Shown here: in pieces, positions 4,240 to 6,221 of the stretch
How the letters are laid out: every line of letters starts with the position of its first letter
Position numbering within the stretch: the stretch's first letter is position 1
Origin: Gammaproteobacteria bacterium
Lineage (GTDB): Bacteria; Pseudomonadota; Gammaproteobacteria; SZUA-140
DNA length: 6,221 nucleotides
Direction: 5' to 3'
NCBI GenBank assembly: GCA_026982145.1
Contig: JALSHQ010000032.1
Span: 1-6,221 of the forward strand
Translations under genes and position numbers: made by a program
Notes under the pieces: generated by a model
What the model saw: the letters and a program-made list of their open reading frames with translations, nothing else
Database searches by the model: none
Told to the model about the DNA's origin: nothing

Positions 4240-6144
4240 ATGATAAATTTTACCAATGTCGCGCTGCGTCGTGGCGGCCAACTACTGTTTGAGAAAGTCT
4301 CATTTACCATTCATCAAGGGCAGCGTGTCGGGGTGACGGGCGTGAATGGGAGTGGAAAATCGAGCCTGTTTGCGATGGTTCGTGGCCAACTTCAGAGTGA
4401 TGTGGGTGAGTTAACGCTACCCCCCCATCAAGTGATTGCCCATGTGGCACAAGAGACCCCTGCACTGGATCGCTCTGCCATTGACTACGCCGTTGATGGT
4501 GATGCTGAGCTGCGCACCATTGAGCGCGCACTTGCTGAAGCTGAAGCGGTGGATGATGGCGAGCGACAGGCGCAGCTACATGCCAAGCTCGAGGCGGTTG
4601 ATGGCTACACCAGCCGCAGCCGCGCTGCACGCTTGTTACACGGGTTGGGTTTTACGACAGCGCAGGAGGCGCTGCCGGTGCAAGATTTTTCTGGTGGTTG
4701 GCGCATGCGGTTGAACTTGGCACAGGCACTGATGTGTCGTTCGGATATCTTACTGCTTGATGAGCCGACCAACCATCTCGACCTTGACGCGGTGATGTGG
4801 CTGCAAGCGTGGTTGAGCCAATACTCAGGCACGTTACTACTGATTTCACACGACCGTGATTTTCTTGATGACGTCACCACCCATATCGCCCATGTTGAAC
4901 AGAAAAGCGTTGAGCTCTACACCGGCAACTACAGTGCTTTTGAAAAACGCCGTGCTGAGCGTTTGGCACAGCAGCAGTCGGCTTACCTTAAACAGCAGGA
5001 AGAAATCGCCCATATTCATCGCTTTGTCACCCGTTTTAAGGCGAAGGCGAGCAAGGCAAAACAGGCACAAAGCCGCTTGAAAACGCTGGAACGGATGGAG
5101 ATGGTTAGCGCGGCGCACATTGATTCCCCTTTTCACTTCAACTTTCTTACCCCCGAAAAATTACCGCACATGTTATTACAGATGCGCGATGTCGAGGTGG
5201 GGTACGATGGAAAAACGATTCTCTCCAGCGTGAAACTTGAACTGGTCAGTGGAGACCGTGTTGGCCTGCTGGGCGCGAACGGAGCCGGTAAATCGACATT
5301 GATTAAAGTGCTTGCCAACAGACTTGCACCCACTTGTGGTGATTTGACCCTCGCGCAAGATCTGCACATCGGCTACTTTGCACAACATCAGCTCGAACAA
5401 CTGCACCTTGATGAGAGCCCACTGGCACACCTTTTACGCCTTGACCCACATGCGCGTGAGCAGACGTTACGCGATTTTCTCGGCGGTTTTGCCTTTCATG
5501 GCGATAAAGTGACTGATCCAGTCGCCCCTTTTTCTGGCGGTGAAAAGGCACGCCTCGTGCTGGCTATGTTAGTTTATCAGCGCCCTAATTTACTGCTGCT
5601 TGATGAGCCGACAAACCATTTAGATTTAGAGATGCGCCATGCGCTGAGTGTTGCACTGCAAGGGTTTGAGGGGGCGCTGGTGATGATCTCTCATGATCGC
5701 CATATGTTGCGCAGCGTGACCGATCGATGGCTATGGGTGGATGGCGGCGAGGTGAGGGCGTTTGATGGTGACCTCGAGAGCTATCGCCAGCAGATGATTG
5801 CGAAGCGTGAGATTGATGAAACATTTGAAGTGAGTTTGACGGATGCAGCTGGAAAAAATAGCCAAGTGACGCGTAAGGCGCGCCGCCAGCAAGATGCTGA
5901 GCAGCGCCGCGCAATGAAGCCGCTGCAGAATCGCCTGAAGAAGCTAGAACAGCAGATGGAACAGCTTAACCGAAAGAAAGAGGAGATTGAGGCAGTGCTC
6001 GCGGGGAGCGAGATCTATAGCGACAGTGAAAAGGGGCGTTTAAAGGAGCTGCTGGCTGCTCAGGTGACGCTAAGCAGTGAGTTGGATGAGGTTGAAGGGG
6101 CGTGGATGGAGGTTTCTGAATCGCTGGAAGCACTGAGTTTCTGA
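4240..6144 (+). CDS. yheS: YheS-type ABC-F ATPase (ribosome-associated translation factor)
   Basis: This 634-residue protein has two tandem ABC ATPase domains and no membrane segments, the ABC-F plan. It matches E. coli YheS (about 637 residues) throughout. Domain 1 has Walker A G-V-N-G-S-G-K-S (34-41), signature S-G-G-W (151-154), Walker B L-L-L-D-E-P-T-N-H-L-D (171-181) and switch histidine H204. The inter-domain linker (about 232-292), with R-F-K-A-K-A-S-K-A-K-Q-A-Q-S-R, is the charged helical hairpin that in ABC-F proteins reaches toward the P-site tRNA. Domain 2 has Walker A G-A-N-G-A-G-K-S-T (345-353), signature S-G-G-E-K (432-436), Walker B D455-E456-P-T-N-H and H485. A lysine/glutamate-rich coiled-coil tail covers about 545-632. 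All catalytic residues are intact. ATG 4240 aligns with the family N-terminus; the upstream in-frame ATG at 4198 would add 14 unrelated residues. No Shine-Dalgarno is present. YheS-type proteins bind the ribosome and are thought to influence stalled or difficult translation. Confidence 0.96.
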   Translation: MINFTNVALRRGGQLLFEKVSFTIHQGQRVGVTGVNGSGKSSLFAMVRGQLQSDVGELTLPPHQVIAHVAQETPALDRSAIDYAVDGDAELRTIERALAEAEAVDDGERQAQLHAKLEAVDGYTSRSRAARLLHGLGFTTAQEALPVQDFSGGWRMRLNLAQALMCRSDILLLDEPTNHLDLDAVMWLQAWLSQYSGTLLLISHDRDFLDDVTTHIAHVEQKSVELYTGNYSAFEKRRAERLAQQQSAYLKQQEEIAHIHRFVTRFKAKASKAKQAQSRLKTLERMEMVSAAHIDSPFHFNFLTPEKLPHMLLQMRDVEVGYDGKTILSSVKLELVSGDRVGLLGANGAGKSTLIKVLANRLAPTCGDLTLAQDLHIGYFAQHQLEQLHLDESPLAHLLRLDPHAREQTLRDFLGGFAFHGDKVTDPVAPFSGGEKARLVLAMLVYQRPNLLLLDEPTNHLDLEMRHALSVALQGFEGALVMISHDRHMLRSVTDRWLWVDGGEVRAFDGDLESYRQQMIAKREIDETFEVSLTDAAGKNSQVTRKARRQQDAEQRRAMKPLQNRLKKLEQQMEQLNRKKEEIEAVLAGSEIYSDSEKGRLKELLAAQVTLSSELDEVEGAWMEVSESLEALSF

Positions 6145-6185
6145 TCTGCTTGGGTGGTGGAAATGCCCATTAACCAGTCGTTATT

Positions 6186-6194
6186 TGTTAGAAT
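6186..6194 (+). promoter_or_regulatory. Extended -10-like element near the window end
   Basis: TG-T-TAGAAT is an extended -10 with a five-of-six hexamer. No convincing -35 lies 16-18 bp upstream. Predicted transcription would start near 6201, so it probably serves a gene that begins at or beyond the end of the window. Confidence 0.3.
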
Positions 6195-6221
6195 ATGGCG
6201 AATCAAATTAATCGCATTACT
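6195..6221 (+). CDS. Possible 5' end of a further gene (9 codons)
   Basis: ATG 6195 opens a frame reading M-A-N-Q-I-N-R-I-T that runs off the window. Nothing can be identified from nine codons. No Shine-Dalgarno is present. The ATG directly abuts the -10-like TAGAAT, so a transcript from that element would start inside this reading frame. The true start may be further downstream. This is listed as a possibility only. Confidence 0.15.

Noticed and set aside
4131..4310. N-terminal extension of the YchJ ORF up to 4310, overlapping yheS.
   Set aside because: Known YchJ proteins start just before the first cysteine cluster. The extension has no family match and runs antisense through the intergenic region into the yheS Walker A region.
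6145..6180. Terminator after yheS (TGGG/CCCA arms).
   Set aside because: The stem is only 4 bp with an 11-nt loop and no T-run follows, so it is not distinguishable from chance.

Overview
The window looks like ordinary chromosomal DNA from a gammaproteobacterium. RdgC, a YheS-type ABC-F ATPase and a YchJ/UPF0225 protein all align closely, from memory, with the Escherichia coli proteins. The divergence is large enough that the host is clearly not an enteric. Composition is moderate, roughly half G+C by eye. No tRNA, rRNA, CRISPR array, insertion sequence or phage gene is visible.

Layout. Bases 1-134 hold the 3' end of a TlpA/ResA-like thioredoxin-fold gene (+). It faces a small convergent ORF on the minus strand (195-413) for a predicted 72-residue single-pass membrane protein, with a short hairpin between the two stop codons. 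A 227-bp non-coding gap (414-640) carries two candidate tandem promoters and nested palindromes in front of rdgC (641-1567, +). RdgC converges, 39 bp stop to stop, on a three-gene minus-strand cluster. Read in transcription order this is ychJ (4130-3657), a GNAT-fold acetyltransferase (3653-2835) and a PLP-dependent class I/II aminotransferase (2794-1607). The ychJ-GNAT gap is 3 bp and the GNAT-aminotransferase gap is 40 bp, so one transcript is likely. Divergent from ychJ, across 109 bp, is yheS (4240-6144, +). The last 77 bp are intergenic, with an extended -10-like element and possibly the first codons of another gene.

How the genes relate. RdgC modulates RecA-dependent recombination by coating DNA. 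YheS is a ribosome-associated translation factor. YchJ is an uncharacterised protein with two SEC-C zinc motifs. The GNAT and aminotransferase genes look like a small metabolic pair of unknown substrate. I see no evidence that the whole window forms one dedicated system. The points most worth a second look are the GNAT-aminotransferase pair placed behind ychJ, the possible leaderless divergent ychJ/yheS promoters, the operator-like palindrome inside the rdgC core promoter, and the small membrane protein.
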